A stretch of 64,000 nucleotides of DNA from Paenibacillus pasadenensis DSM 19293 (GCF_000422485.1 NZ_AULW01000001.1:62001-126000); one strand, 5' to 3'. Positions 38,651 to 48,831 are shown, counted from the stretch's first letter. Made by a program: numbers and translations. The notes: generated by a model not told the origin, from the letters alone.

Positions 38651-39721
38651 TTACGTTAGTTCCATATGTTTCGCTCGAAGCTGCCCGCAGGCAGCGGCGA
38701 TGTCATGGCCCTGCTCGCGACGGATCGTCGCGTTGATGCCGTTTTTCTCGAGAATGCGCTGGAACTCGAAAATATCCTCCCGCGGCGTGCGCACGTACTT
38801 GCGCTCCGGCACATGGTTGACCGGGATGAGGTTGACGTGGCAAAGCATGCCCTGCAGCACCTCGGCGAGCTCCTGCGCATGCTCGGGACGGTCGTTCGTG
38901 CCGCCGATGAGCGCGTACTCGAACGTGATGCGGCGCCCGGTCTTGGCGATGTAGTTGCGGCAGGCGTCGATGACCTCCTGGAACGGATAGCGGCGGTTGA
39001 CCGGCATCAGCTTGGAGCGCAGCTCGTCGTTCGGGGCATGGATCGAGATCGCGAGGTTGATCTGCGTGTTCTCCTCCGTGAACTTGTACATGCTCGGCAC
39101 GATGCCGCTCGTGGAGACGGTGATGTGGCGCTGGCCGATGTTCAGTCCCTTCGGATGGATCATCATGCGCAGGAACGCCATCGTCGCCTCGTAGTTCTCG
39201 AACGGCTCGCCGGAGCCCATGATGACGATGCTCGACACCCGCTGATCCTCCGGATCGAGCATCTGCTGCGCCTTGACGACCTGCGCGACGATCTCGCCCG
39301 ACGTCAGGTTGCGCTTGAGGCCGCCGAGCGTCGAGGCGCAGAACGTGCAGCCGATCCGGCAGCCGACCTGCGTCGTGACGCAGACGCTGTTGCCGTAGTT
39401 GTGGCGCATGATGACCGTCTCGATCGCATGGTTGTCATGCAGGCCGAACAGGAACTTGACCGTGCCGTCCTTGGACTCGAAGCGGGTGATCTCGTTCAGG
39501 GTGATGAACTGGAACGAGGCCGCCAGCTTGTCCCTCAGCGGCTTCGGCAGATTCGTCATCTCGTCGAACGAGGAGACGCGCTTGACATAGAGCCAGTCGA
39601 ACAGCTGGCCGGCCCGGAAGGCGGGCTCTCCCTGCTCCTTCATCCAGTCCTGCAGCTGCTCCAGGGAATAGTCATATATAAAGGGTGTTTCCACGATATA
39701 AGGCTGATCGAATGCTTTCAT
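38651..39721 (-). CDS. rlmN: 23S rRNA (A2503)-C2/tRNA (A37)-C2 methyltransferase RlmN
   Basis: 356 aa. Radical-SAM cluster motif [15 protein letters not shown] (CxxxCxxC), the mechanistic cysteine region near the C-terminus ([15 protein letters not shown]), and [13 protein letters not shown] near the N-terminus. Methylates A2503 in the peptidyl-transferase centre and A37 of some tRNAs. Start 39721, [17 protein letters not shown]; the usual place ahead of prpC. Confidence 0.97.
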   Translation of the reverse strand: MKAFDQPYIVETPFIYDYSLEQLQDWMKEQGEPAFRAGQLFDWLYVKRVSSFDEMTNLPKPLRDKLAASFQFITLNEITRFESKDGTVKFLFGLHDNHAIETVIMRHNYGNSVCVTTQVGCRIGCTFCASTLGGLKRNLTSGEIVAQVVKAQQMLDPEDQRVSSIVIMGSGEPFENYEATMAFLRMMIHPKGLNIGQRHITVSTSGIVPSMYKFTEENTQINLAISIHAPNDELRSKLMPVNRRYPFQEVIDACRNYIAKTGRRITFEYALIGGTNDRPEHAQELAEVLQGMLCHVNLIPVNHVPERKYVRTPREDIFEFQRILEKNGINATIRREQGHDIAAACGQLRAKHMELT

Positions 39722-39910
39722 CTCAATGCTTCATCTCATTTCATCGTTCTTGGAGCGCCGTCCGGCACTGCCTCCGCAGGACGCTCGTCGCTCTAGTTTA
39801 CCACAAACGTCCATTCCAAGACCACAGCCATGCCTGGCCCGGGCTCGCTGCCGCTGGCCGCCCGCGCGAGGACGGGCGGAAGAAGCCGGCTCGAGACGGC
39901 CCGGCGCAAC

Positions 39911-39938
39911 AAGAAAGGACGGAGCCGCCGCTCCGTCC
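39911..39938 (-). terminator. Terminator after the LTA-synthase-family gene
   Basis: Minus strand: GGACGGAG/CTCCGTCC stem with a 6-base loop, followed by TTTCTTGTT, 16 bases past the stop. Between it and the rlmN start (39722-39910) no gene is visible. Confidence 0.75.
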
Positions 39939-39953
39939 ATCCTTGCTCCCGCC

Positions 39954-41789
39954 TTAGCTTCCTTCCCCGAACAGCAGCTCCTTGGCGTACCCTTGGCCTT
40001 CGAGCAGGTCGAACTGGATCATGCGGTAGTCGTCCAGCAGGCGCTGCTGCTCCTCCGTCAGCGCCGCCTTGTCGAGCGCCGCGCCTCCGGCGCCCAGCGT
40101 CACCTTTTTGCCGAGGCCGGGCAGCTGCTGCCGCACCGCCTCGAGCAGCTTGTAGAAAGCCGGCTGCGGAAGTCCCGCATAACGCAGCGCGAGCGGTCCG
40201 GCGAACGACGGGCTGATCGTCCCGAGCGGCTCGCGTCCGAGCTCGTAGTTGGCCAGCAGCAGCAGCGGCGTCTCATGGCGCAGGCGCTCGTCGGTCCAGC
40301 CGGCATCCTCGTAGATTTTCGCCGGAAGCCCCGGCAGATGGTCGCCCCAGAGCACGACGAGCGTCGGCCGGTCCAACTTCTGGATCGCTTCGTTCAGGTA
40401 GCGGAGCGCGCCGTCCGTCTGCTTGATGCCCTCGACGTACGTCTCCAGCTGGTCCTTCAGCGCCGGATCGACGCCTTCGGCCTCGATCGAGTTGCCGCCG
40501 TGGATCTCCTTGTTCGTATACGGGTAATGGTTCTGCATCGTGACCAGATGCAGGAACAACGGCTTGCCGTCCGCCTTCTCCAGCTCCTGCGCCGCTTCCT
40601 TCATCGCCGCCATGTCGGACAGATAGCTGCGCGAGCCGAGCCACTCGCGGTTTTTCATGTCGTCCTGCCCGATGAACCGCTCGAAGCCGAGCATCGGATA
40701 GACCTGGTTGCGGCTGTAGAACGTCTTGTCGTACGGGTGGAGAGCGAGCGCGTCGTAGCCCCGGCTCTTGAGGATGCTCACGACCGAGGGCAGATCCGTC
40801 TGCTTCGTCAGATTTTGCTGGAACGGCACCGCGCCGTCATGAAGCAGCGACATCGACAGCCCCGTCAGCGCCTCGAACTCGACGTTCGCCGTGCTGCCGC
40901 CGAATTCAGGAGAAAGGACGTAGCCCGACGGCCGGGACTGCTGCGCGCCATGCCAAAACGGCAGCGGATCCTCGGCGAGCTTGTATTCCGTCAGCCGCGT
41001 CGCGTCGAACAGCGCCTCGTTCATGACGAACACGATGTTCGGAGGCTCGGACGGCGATGCCGCCGGCGGAGCCTCGGGCAGCGAGCCGTAGCGCTCCGCG
41101 ATGGCCTCCACCGCCTCCCTCCCGTAGCCTTCCGGCTCGTCGATCAGCGTCTGGTTCAGGTTGGAGGCGAAGGCGAGCACGAACCCGTTGTAGCGGTAGT
41201 TCGCCTTTTGATCCCAGAAAATGTTCTGGTAGCTGAGCTTGTCGAGCAGCGCCGGATATTTGCCCCCTGCGGTCTGCACGAACAGCGCGACCGCCGTGAT
41301 CGACGCGGCGGCGAGCGCGACGCGCAGCACGAGCGGAAAACGCAGCTTCGGAAGCTTGAAGATGAGCCAGCCGAGGCCGGCCAGCACGAGCGCGGTGAGG
41401 ATGAGCACGACCGGCGAGAACAGGCCGTCGGCCATCGAGACCATCTCGGACATGTTCTTCAGCTGCATGAGATCCCAAGGGAACAGCGGCTCCCCGGTCG
41501 CTTTCATCTTTTCGTAAACGGCCAGGCCGGTCAGGCCGGCGACGGCGCCGACGAGCAGCGAGCCTCCGTACACGTTGCGGAACAAGGCCGCCGCCCCGCA
41601 CAGCAGGAAAAAGAAAAACGTGCTGCCCCAAAAGAACATCGGCAGCTGTCCGGCCGCCCAGTCCCAGGCGGCGCCGGCGTCGAAGCCGAGCGCCGAGGCC
41701 TGGATATAGAAATGAATGATCATGCCGAAACCGTAAAGGCCGAGCAGCGTGGACAAATATCGGATGCTCCGGCGGAACTTGCTCTTCAT
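39954..41789 (-). CDS. LTA synthase family sulfatase-fold membrane protein
   Basis: 611 aa. Five N-terminal membrane helices (residues about 10-215; FMVLIL-type segments such as VVLILTALVLAGLGWLIF) and a large extracellular sulfatase-like domain: metal-ligand Glu in NIVFVMNEALFD, nucleophile Thr in EFGGSTANVEFE, and ligands in WGDHLPG. This is the architecture of LtaS/YfnI/YqgS glycerol-phosphate transferases. Start 41789 is taken because AGGAGA is 8 bases upstream; ATG 41795 is too close. It is inserted between rsmB and rlmN, where Bacillus has no gene. Confidence 0.92.
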   Translation of the reverse strand: MKSKFRRSIRYLSTLLGLYGFGMIIHFYIQASALGFDAGAAWDWAAGQLPMFFWGSTFFFFLLCGAAALFRNVYGGSLLVGAVAGLTGLAVYEKMKATGEPLFPWDLMQLKNMSEMVSMADGLFSPVVLILTALVLAGLGWLIFKLPKLRFPLVLRVALAAASITAVALFVQTAGGKYPALLDKLSYQNIFWDQKANYRYNGFVLAFASNLNQTLIDEPEGYGREAVEAIAERYGSLPEAPPAASPSEPPNIVFVMNEALFDATRLTEYKLAEDPLPFWHGAQQSRPSGYVLSPEFGGSTANVEFEALTGLSMSLLHDGAVPFQQNLTKQTDLPSVVSILKSRGYDALALHPYDKTFYSRNQVYPMLGFERFIGQDDMKNREWLGSRSYLSDMAAMKEAAQELEKADGKPLFLHLVTMQNHYPYTNKEIHGGNSIEAEGVDPALKDQLETYVEGIKQTDGALRYLNEAIQKLDRPTLVVLWGDHLPGLPAKIYEDAGWTDERLRHETPLLLLANYELGREPLGTISPSFAGPLALRYAGLPQPAFYKLLEAVRQQLPGLGKKVTLGAGGAALDKAALTEEQQRLLDDYRMIQFDLLEGQGYAKELLFGEGS

Positions 41790-41841
41790 GCGCATCTTCT
41801 CCTGTAAGCGGTCTTCGCGAGCTTTCCTTTTACGATAGTTT

Positions 41842-41870
41842 AATATAAACCGCTCCGAGGCGCCAATGAA
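41842..41870 (-). promoter_or_regulatory. Promoter of the LTA-synthase-family gene
   Basis: Minus strand: -35 TTCATT (41865-41870), 17-base spacer, -10 TATATT (41842-41847). The -35 follows the U-run of the upstream terminator, so this gene is a separate transcription unit from rsmB. Confidence 0.65.
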
Positions 41871-41899
41871 AAAGCGCTCGCGAACCGGTTCGCGAGCGC
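41869..41899 (-). terminator. Second terminator after rsmB
   Basis: Perfect 26-base palindrome (13-bp arms GCGCTCGCGAACC and complement), followed on the minus strand by TTTTTCATT. It backs up the terminator at 41942-41975. Confidence 0.8.
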
Positions 41900-41941
41900 G
41901 GAAAGCGACGGCTGCGGCGCCGGCGCGCGGCCTCAGGCGCG

Positions 41942-41975
41942 CAAAAAAAACCTCGCTCCGACGGTCGGAGCGAGG
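41942..41975 (-). terminator. rsmB terminator
   Basis: Minus strand: CCTCGCTCCGAC/GTCGGAGCGAGG stem followed by eight T, a few bases past the rsmB stop. It ends the remA-to-rsmB series. Confidence 0.93.
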
Positions 41976-41979
41976 AAGG

Positions 41980-43500
41980 CTAGCGGTGATCTCCCCGGCG
42001 CAAGCGGGCGATATAGAAGCCGTCGCTGCCGAAATGATGCGGCAGCAGCTGCAGCGAGCCGTCGAAGCGGCCGGCATCCGCGTCGCCGATGCCGGCGGCG
42101 CGCAGAGGAGCGAGCACGGACTCCGGCCAGCCGGCCGGATCGAGCGCGAACGCCGGATGCCGCTCCAGGAAGGAAGCGATCTGCGCGGAGTTCTCCTCGC
42201 CGGCGATCGTGCAGGTGCTGTAGAGCAGCGTGCCGCCGGGCTTCACGAGCTCGGCCGCCGCGTCCAGCAGACGCTCCTGGACGGCGGCGATGGCCTCGAT
42301 GTCGGCCGGCGACTTGGTCCATTTGATTTCCGGCTTGCGGCGGATGACGCCGAGGCCGGAGCATGGAGCGTCGAGCAGCACGAGATCGAACGAGCCGGGC
42401 GCGAAATGCTCCGGCAGCTCCACCGCATCGCCGGCGACCGCATGGATGAGGCCGAGGCCGAGGCGGGCGGCCTGGCTTTCGACGAGAGCCTTTTTATGCG
42501 GATGCAGGTCGTTGGCGACGATCTCGCCGCGCCCGTCCATCAGCTCGCCGAGATGCGCCGACTTGCCGCCCGGAGCGGCGCAGCAGTCGAGCACGCGGAA
42601 GCCGGGCTGAGGCGCGGCCGCGGCGGCGACGATCATCGAGCTCTCGTCCTGGATCGACCAGAGCCCCTCCGTATAGCCGTCCGTGCCGGCCAGATTGCCG
42701 CCGCGGTCGACGACGACGCCCGCCCATGGGGCGGCGGCGGACGGACGGGCGTCGAGCCCCGCCTGCCGCAGCCGCTCCAGCGCCTGCTGCGGCGAGAGCC
42801 GCAGCCGGTTGACGCGCAGGCTGCCCTGCGGCGCCTCGTTGCCGGCGCTCATCATCGCCTCGGCTGTGTCCTCGCCGTATGCCGCGATCCACCGCTCGGC
42901 CAGCCATTCCGGGTAGGAATGACGCAGCGACAGCCGCCGCGCGGCATCCGGCTCGGAGGCGAAGTCCTCCGCCTTGAGCTGCGGCAGCTGGCGGACGGCG
43001 CTGCGCAGCACGCCGTTCAGCATGCCCGCGATGCCGGCATGTCCGCGGCGGCGGCCGATCTCGACCGCCTCGTTGACCGCCGCATGAGGCGGCACGCGGT
43101 CGAGGTAGACGAGCTGGTACAGGCTCATCCGCAGCAGCGACAGCACCCATGGCTCCAGCTTGGCGAAGCCTTTGGCCACGAATTGGCGCAGCCAGCGGTC
43201 GAGCGTCAGCTGCCGCTGCAGCGTGCCGTAGACGAGCTCGGTCGCGAGCCCGGCGTCGGCGCGCGACAGCTCGGCCTCCTGCAGCGCGTGATGCAGCTGC
43301 AGGTTGCTGTACGCGCCGCTCGTCGCGACGCGGACGAGCGCGTCCAGCGCGAGCTCGCGCGCGCTGCGGCGCCTCCGCGCCGGCGGCTGCGCGGCGCGCG
43401 GCTTGCCGCCGGGAGCAGCGCCCCGGCGGGACGCGCCTGCGGCGCCGGCTTTGCCCGGCGCCGCGCCCTGGCGGCGGCCGCCTTGCGGGCCGCCGCTCAT
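41980..43500 (-). CDS. rsmB: 16S rRNA (cytosine-967-C5)-methyltransferase RsmB
   Basis: 506 aa. An Arg/Gly/Ala-rich basic N-terminus (about 45 residues) precedes the NusB-like domain (SARELALDALVRV to QFVAKGFAKLEPW) and the Rossmann methyltransferase domain: CCAAPGGKSAHLGELM (SAM), LLDAPCSGLGVIRRKPE (first Cys) and LYSTCTIAGEENSAQ (catalytic Cys). ATG 43500 overlaps the fmt stop (ATGA). The basic N-terminal tail is longer than in Bacillus. Confidence 0.95.
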   Translation of the reverse strand: MSGGPQGGRRQGAAPGKAGAAGASRRGAAPGGKPRAAQPPARRRRSARELALDALVRVATSGAYSNLQLHHALQEAELSRADAGLATELVYGTLQRQLTLDRWLRQFVAKGFAKLEPWVLSLLRMSLYQLVYLDRVPPHAAVNEAVEIGRRRGHAGIAGMLNGVLRSAVRQLPQLKAEDFASEPDAARRLSLRHSYPEWLAERWIAAYGEDTAEAMMSAGNEAPQGSLRVNRLRLSPQQALERLRQAGLDARPSAAAPWAGVVVDRGGNLAGTDGYTEGLWSIQDESSMIVAAAAAPQPGFRVLDCCAAPGGKSAHLGELMDGRGEIVANDLHPHKKALVESQAARLGLGLIHAVAGDAVELPEHFAPGSFDLVLLDAPCSGLGVIRRKPEIKWTKSPADIEAIAAVQERLLDAAAELVKPGGTLLYSTCTIAGEENSAQIASFLERHPAFALDPAGWPESVLAPLRAAGIGDADAGRFDGSLQLLPHHFGSDGFYIARLRRGDHR

Positions 43501-44504
43501 CGGCGGCCGCCTTCGCCGGCGGCCGCGTCTGCCGCGCCCGGCTCCGCCGCGGGCGCGCCGAGCACGGTGCCCGCTGCGAGCCGGGCACCCTTGAGCCATT
43601 CGGCAGCGGGCATCGCCCGCTTGCCGGCCGGCTGAATTTCCGTCAGCCGCAGCACGCCGCTGCCGGTCATGACGCGGATGCCGTCCGGCCCGGCATCCAG
43701 CACCTGCCCCGGCGCCGCGCCTGCCGGCCCGGGCTTGTCCTCGGGCGCGCAGGCGCGCACCTTGAACGGCTCGCCGCCGAGCAGCGTGAAGCCGCCGGCC
43801 ATCGGCGACAGGCCGCGCACCTGCAGCCACAGCTCGCGCGCGCCGCGCGTCCAGTCGAGGCGCTCGTCCTCGCGCGTCAGGTTCGGCGCATGCGTCGCCT
43901 GCGAGTCATCCTGCGGCACGCGCGGAGCTCGTCCCTCAAGCAGCTCCGGCAGCGTCTCGGCGAGCAGCCGCGCGCCGGCCTCGCTCAGCTTGGCGAACAT
44001 CGTGCCGGAGTCGTCGGCGTCCGTGATCGGCACCTCGACGCGGCTGATCATGTCGCCCGTGTCGAGCCCTTCGGCCATGTACATGATCGTCACGCCCGTC
44101 TTGTCCTCGCCGTTCATGATCGAACGCTGGATCGGCGCTCCGCCCCGGTACTTCGGCAGCAGCGAGCCGTGCACGTTGATGCAGCCCAGGCGCGGCATCT
44201 CCAGCACCGACAGCGGCAGGATCTGGCCATACGCCGCCGTCACGATCAGCTCCGGCGCAAGCCCCTTCAGCTCCTCGACCGCTTCCGCGCGGCGCAGCCG
44301 CTCCGGCTGCAGCACGGGCAGCCCGTACTCCAGCGCGGCCGCCTTGACCGGCGTCGGCGCGAGCTCCTTCTTGCGTCCCTTCGGACGGTCGGGCTGGGAG
44401 ACGACGCCGACGACCTCGACGCCGAGCGCTTTCGCCTCCTCGCCCATCAGCCAATGCAGCGAAGGCACGGCGAACTCCGGCGTGCCCATGAATACGACGC
44501 GCAT
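43497..44504 (-). CDS. fmt: Methionyl-tRNA formyltransferase
   Basis: 335 aa. Motifs: MRVVFMGTPEFAVPSL, GSLLPKYRGGAPIQRSI (10-formyl-THF catalytic loop), TGVTIMYMAEGLDTGDM, and a C-terminal OB fold ending at about residue 315. The ATG at 44504 has GAGGAG 9 bases upstream; a GTG at 44513 is too close. Overlaps rsmB and follows def by 5 bases. Formylates the initiator tRNA. Confidence 0.97.
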   Translation of the reverse strand: MRVVFMGTPEFAVPSLHWLMGEEAKALGVEVVGVVSQPDRPKGRKKELAPTPVKAAALEYGLPVLQPERLRRAEAVEELKGLAPELIVTAAYGQILPLSVLEMPRLGCINVHGSLLPKYRGGAPIQRSIMNGEDKTGVTIMYMAEGLDTGDMISRVEVPITDADDSGTMFAKLSEAGARLLAETLPELLEGRAPRVPQDDSQATHAPNLTREDERLDWTRGARELWLQVRGLSPMAGGFTLLGGEPFKVRACAPEDKPGPAGAAPGQVLDAGPDGIRVMTGSGVLRLTEIQPAGKRAMPAAEWLKGARLAAGTVLGAPAAEPGAADAAAGEGGRR

Positions 44505-44509
44505 CGGCC

Positions 44510-44998
44510 TCACTCCTCGCCTTCGCGGCGGTCGCGCGCGGAGCCGTCGTACAGCTCTTCCGCGAGGTCGATGAACAGGATGCCGTTCAGATGATCCACC
44601 TCATGCTGGAACGCCCGCGCGAGGAAGCCTTCCGCCTCCAGCTCGAATGTCTCGCCGTCGCGGTTCTGGCCGCGCACGCGGATTTTGTTCGCCCGGCGCA
44701 CGTCGCCGTTCAGGTTCTGGATGCTCAGGCAGCCCTCCGGACCGAACTGCTCGCCCTCGCGCTCGACGATCTCCGGGTTCACCATCTCGATCAGCCCGTT
44801 GTCGTCTCCGACATCGACGACGATGACGCGCTTGGAGATGCCGATCTGCGGCGCGGCGAGTCCGACGCCTTCGGCGTGGTACATCGTATCGGCCATATTG
44901 TCCAGCAGCTTGTGCAGGTTGGCGTTGAACTTCGTGACTTCCTTGGCGACCTCGCGCAGGACGGGGTCGGGATTTTGAACGATAAGACGGATTGCCAT
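44510..44998 (-). CDS. def: Peptide deformylase
   Basis: 162 aa (type 1 PDF). All three metal motifs: GVGLAAPQIG, EGCLSIQ (Cys ligand) and QHEVDHLNG (two His and Glu). Removes the N-formyl group from new proteins; paired with fmt in one operon. 33 bases after priA. Confidence 0.97.
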   Translation of the reverse strand: MAIRLIVQNPDPVLREVAKEVTKFNANLHKLLDNMADTMYHAEGVGLAAPQIGISKRVIVVDVGDDNGLIEMVNPEIVEREGEQFGPEGCLSIQNLNGDVRRANKIRVRGQNRDGETFELEAEGFLARAFQHEVDHLNGILFIDLAEELYDGSARDRREGEE

Positions 44999-45031
44999 GA
45001 GGCATGCACCTTCCTTGGATGAAATCGAACG

Positions 45032-47617
45032 TTATAAAATCATATGCGGATCGACATCGACGCTGAACAGCACGCCGCTGCGCGGCGCCTCGGCCTCGGC
45101 CTGCCGGATCGCCTCCGAGACGAGCTCGGCGGCCGGCACCGCTCCGCGGTATTTGACCATGCACTGGAACCGGTACCGGTCCTTGATGCGGGAAATCGGC
45201 GAGGCGACCGGACCGAGCAGCTCGAGCGCCCGCGCGCCGCTGCCGTGCAGCGGCTGCAGCACGCCGCGCTGGCCGGCCAGCTCGATCAGCCGGCGGGCGA
45301 AGCGGTCGCTCGCCGCCGACAGCGTCGCGAGCTGCTCATGGGACATCGTCACGAGGATGAGCCGGCAGAACGGCGGATAGCCCATCATCCGGCGATGCTT
45401 CATCTCTTCCGCGACGAAGCCCTCGTAATCATGCCGCTGCGAGGCGATGACCGCATAATGCTCCGGGTTGTACGTCTGGATGATGACCTCTCCCGGCAGA
45501 TGATGGCGCCCCGCGCGCCCGGCCACCTGCGTCAGCAGCTGGAACGTCCGCTCCGCCGCCCGGAAGTCGGGCAGGTTGAGCGACGTATCCGCCGCGATGA
45601 CGCCGACGAGCGTCACATAAGGGAAGTCGAGCCCTTTGGCGACCATCTGCGTGCCGAGCAGCACGTCGGCCTTGCGCTCGCCGAACAGCTTGAGCCATTT
45701 TTCATGCGCGTTCTTCTCCGTCGTCGTGTCGACGTCCATGCGGATGACGCGGATGCCGGGGAACAGCTTGGCCAGCTCCTCCTCGACCTTTTGCGTGCCC
45801 GCGCCGAAATAGCGGATCTGCTCGCTCTCGCAGGACGGGCAGGCGCTCGGCGCGAGCTCCGCATGGCCGCAGTAATGGCAGCGCATCGCCCGCGTCTTTT
45901 GGTGGTAGGTGAGCGAAATGTCGCAGTGCGGGCAGAGCGCCGTATAGCCGCAGGAGCGGCAAATGACGAACGTCGAGTAGCCGCGCCGGTTCAGCAGCAG
46001 CACCGACTGCTCGCCGCGCTCGAGCCGCGCCTGCAGCGCCTCGTGCAGCGCGCGGCTGAACATGGAGCGGTTGCCGCTCTTGAGCTCGTCGCGCATGTCG
46101 GTCACCGTCACGGGCGGAAGAGCGCTGGCGACGGCGCGCTCGGACAGGCGCAGCAGCGCGCCGCCCGCCCCGTCCCGCGCCGCGGCCGCGTACGTCTCCA
46201 GCGACGGCGTCGCCGAGCCGAGCACGACGACGGCGCCGTGCTGGCGGGCCCGCTGCACGGCGACGTCCCGGGCGTGGTATTTGGGCGTCTCCTCCTGCTT
46301 GTAGCTCGACTCATGCTCCTCGTCGATGACGATGAGGCCGAGCCGGGCAAACGGAGCGAACACCGCCGAGCGCGCCCCGATCGCCACCTTGGCGCCGCCG
46401 CGGCGGATGCGCCGCCACTCGTCGTAGCGCTCGCCGCTCGAGAGGCGGCTGTGCAGGACGGCCACCTCGTCGCCGAAGCGGCCTTTGAAGCGCTCGACCA
46501 TCTGCGGCGTCAGCGAGATCTCGGGCACGAGCACGATTGCCTCGCGGCCGAGCTCCAGCGCGCGCTGGATGGACTGCATGTAGATCTCGGTCTTGCCGCT
46601 GCCGGTCACTCCCTGCAGCAGGAACGTCGCGGGAGCCGTCCGCTCCACCGCATCCCGGATGCGCACGAATACCTCGCGCTGCGCGTCCGTCAGCGGCAGC
46701 GGCTCGGAGCGGCGGAACTCGCGTCCGGCGTACGGGTCGCGCTGCTGCTCCGCCTCCTCGACGAGGATGTAGCCCTTGTCCGCCAAAGCCTTGGCCGACG
46801 AGGCGCTGGCGCCGGTGTCGGCCAGCATCGCCTGCAGCGTCACCGGCCCTTCGAGCGCGAGCACGTAAAGGAGCAGCTCCTTTTGCCGCTTGGCCGTGCC
46901 GGGCAGCGCCTCCAGCGCCGCCTGCGCCGCTTCGCGGTCCAGCGGCGGATAGACGGTGAGCTGCGTGCGCACGCCGATGCGGTCGCGGATCGACGTCTCC
47001 TCGATCAGCACGCCTTGCGCGAGCGCGCGCTTGATCGCGCCGCCCGCCTCCGGCCATCGCTGCCGCGCCGCTTCCAGCTTCAGGCTGCCGTGGCGGCGCA
47101 GCTCGCGGACGAGCTCCTGCGGCAGCGTCTCGGACGGCGGCAGCTCCGGAGCCGCCTCTCCCGGCATGGCCCAAAACGCCTCCGGCCGGCCGTCATCGGA
47201 CCGCGCCGCAGCCGACTCGGCCGCAGCTTCGGCAGCCGGCTCGTCTGCGCCCTCTGCCAGCCGCAGATGCCGCTCCGCCTTGCCCTTGATCGCCGAAGGC
47301 ACCATCGCCTGCAGCGCCGCCGTCCATGTGCAGCAATATTTCTCGCTGATCCACCGCGCCAGCTCCACCAGATCCGGCAGCAGCGGCGGCAGCGGATCGA
47401 GCAGCTCCGCGATCGGCTTGAGCTTGGCCGGGCCTTCGGCCGGAGGCTCGTCCGCCAGGCTGACGACGAACCCTTGCAGCGTGCGGCCGGCGAACGGCAC
47501 GCCGACGCGGCTGCCGGGCTCGATCCACGCCCGCATGTCCGCCGGCACGGCATAGCTGAACGGCCGGTCCGTGCTGCGGCTCGGCACGTCGACGATGACG
47601 CCGGCGACGCGGCTCAT
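45032..47617 (-). CDS. priA: Replication restart helicase PriA
   Basis: 861 aa. N-terminal DNA-binding domain (about 1-200), with an Ala/Glu-rich insertion at about 115-150; Walker A LQGVTGSGKTEIYM, DEEHESSYKQEE, and eight zinc-binding cysteines in CRSCGYTALCPHCDISL and MRCHYCGH...CPSC. GRAGRHHLPGEVIIQTYN is the helicase motif VI. It reloads DnaB at collapsed forks. Overlaps coaBC by 4 bases. Confidence 0.97.
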   Translation of the reverse strand: MSRVAGVIVDVPSRSTDRPFSYAVPADMRAWIEPGSRVGVPFAGRTLQGFVVSLADEPPAEGPAKLKPIAELLDPLPPLLPDLVELARWISEKYCCTWTAALQAMVPSAIKGKAERHLRLAEGADEPAAEAAAESAAARSDDGRPEAFWAMPGEAAPELPPSETLPQELVRELRRHGSLKLEAARQRWPEAGGAIKRALAQGVLIEETSIRDRIGVRTQLTVYPPLDREAAQAALEALPGTAKRQKELLLYVLALEGPVTLQAMLADTGASASSAKALADKGYILVEEAEQQRDPYAGREFRRSEPLPLTDAQREVFVRIRDAVERTAPATFLLQGVTGSGKTEIYMQSIQRALELGREAIVLVPEISLTPQMVERFKGRFGDEVAVLHSRLSSGERYDEWRRIRRGGAKVAIGARSAVFAPFARLGLIVIDEEHESSYKQEETPKYHARDVAVQRARQHGAVVVLGSATPSLETYAAAARDGAGGALLRLSERAVASALPPVTVTDMRDELKSGNRSMFSRALHEALQARLERGEQSVLLLNRRGYSTFVICRSCGYTALCPHCDISLTYHQKTRAMRCHYCGHAELAPSACPSCESEQIRYFGAGTQKVEEELAKLFPGIRVIRMDVDTTTEKNAHEKWLKLFGERKADVLLGTQMVAKGLDFPYVTLVGVIAADTSLNLPDFRAAERTFQLLTQVAGRAGRHHLPGEVIIQTYNPEHYAVIASQRHDYEGFVAEEMKHRRMMGYPPFCRLILVTMSHEQLATLSAASDRFARRLIELAGQRGVLQPLHGSGARALELLGPVASPISRIKDRYRFQCMVKYRGAVPAAELVSEAIRQAEAEAPRSGVLFSVDVDPHMIL

Positions 47618-48831
47618 CGCGAGCCCTCCGGCGACGCGCCTCCGAGCCGCGAGGCGACGAGTCCGAGCAGCCTTTCGGCCGTCTCGCGCTTGCTCTGCAC
47701 CGGCAGCGAAAGCGCCGCGCCGTCCCGGTCGAACACCTGCACCGCGTTCGTATCGCCGCCGAAGCCCGCGCCTTCCATCGTCACGTCGTTGGCGACGATC
47801 AGATCGCAGTTTTTGCGGCGCAGCTTGTCCATCGCATGCTCCGCCAGCCGCTCGGTCTCCGCCGCGAAGCCGACGAGGAACTGGCCGCTTTTGCGGCGGC
47901 CGAGCTCCGCCAGGATGTCCGTCGTTTTTTCCAGCTCCAGCGTAAGCGTGCCGGCCGACTTCTTGAGCTTGGAGGCATGGCGCTCGACCGGCCGGTAGTC
48001 GGCGACGGCGGCCGCCTTGACGACGATGTCCGCCTCCGCATAGCGGGACAGCACCGCCTCCAGCATCTGCTCCGCCGACTCGACGCGCACGAGCTCCACG
48101 CCGCCGGGCGCCGGCACGTCCGTGCGGGCGGCGACGACCGTCACCTCGGCGCCCATGTCGCGTGCCGCCTCCGCGATCGCGAAGCCCATCTTGCCGGAGG
48201 AATCATTGGTCAGGTAGCGCACCGGATCGAAGCGCTCCACCGTGCCGCCGGCCGTGACGAGCAGCCGCTTGCCGGCCAGCAGCGTCCGCGAGGCGAAGAA
48301 CTTCTCGACCGCGAGCACGATCTCCTCCGGCTCGGCGAGCCGTCCCTTGGCGACATAGCCGCAGGCAAGCTGGCCCGTGCCCGGATCGAGGAAGCGAACG
48401 CCCCGCCGGCCGAGCGTCTCCATGTTGGCGACCGTCGCCGGATGCTCGTACATGTGCACGTTCATCGCAGGCGCGGCGATGATCGGCGCCGTCGCCGCGA
48501 GCAGCGTCGTCGACAGCATGTCGTCGGCGAGCCCTGCGGCCAGCTTGGCCAGCGAATTCGCCGTCGCCGGCGCGATCAGGATGAGGTCGGCGCGGTCCGC
48601 GAGGTCGATGTGCGTCACGACGGCCGGATCCTTCTCGTCGAACGTATCGAGATGCACCGGGTGGCGCGAGAGCGTCTGCAGCGTGAGCGGCGCGATGAAG
48701 CGGACCGCCGATTCCGTCATGATGACATGGACCTCGGCGCCCTTCTGCACGAGCTTGCTGCACAAGGCGGCCGCCTTGTAGGCGGCGATGCCGCCGGTGA
48801 CGCCGAGTAGGATCGTTTTGCCGCGTAGCAT
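47614..48831 (-). CDS. coaBC: Bifunctional phosphopantothenoylcysteine decarboxylase/phosphopantothenate-cysteine ligase
   Basis: 405 aa. CoaC flavoprotein part (1-185): KTILLGVTGGIAAYKAAALC, PAMNVHMYEHPATVANMETL (substrate/His). CoaB part (186-405): GGTVERFDPVRYLTNDSSGKMG (nucleotide/CTP site) and VKAAAVADYRPVERHASKLKK. Two steps of CoA synthesis. Overlaps priA; a terminator lies upstream, after rpoZ. Confidence 0.96.
   Translation of the reverse strand: MLRGKTILLGVTGGIAAYKAAALCSKLVQKGAEVHVIMTESAVRFIAPLTLQTLSRHPVHLDTFDEKDPAVVTHIDLADRADLILIAPATANSLAKLAAGLADDMLSTTLLAATAPIIAAPAMNVHMYEHPATVANMETLGRRGVRFLDPGTGQLACGYVAKGRLAEPEEIVLAVEKFFASRTLLAGKRLLVTAGGTVERFDPVRYLTNDSSGKMGFAIAEAARDMGAEVTVVAARTDVPAPGGVELVRVESAEQMLEAVLSRYAEADIVVKAAAVADYRPVERHASKLKKSAGTLTLELEKTTDILAELGRRKSGQFLVGFAAETERLAEHAMDKLRRKNCDLIVANDVTMEGAGFGGDTNAVQVFDRDGAALSLPVQSKRETAERLLGLVASRLGGASPEGSR

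Noticed and set aside
39722-39910. Short gene between rlmN and the LTA-synthase-family gene
   Set aside because: Only out-of-frame open frames without a ribosome site; treated as intergenic.
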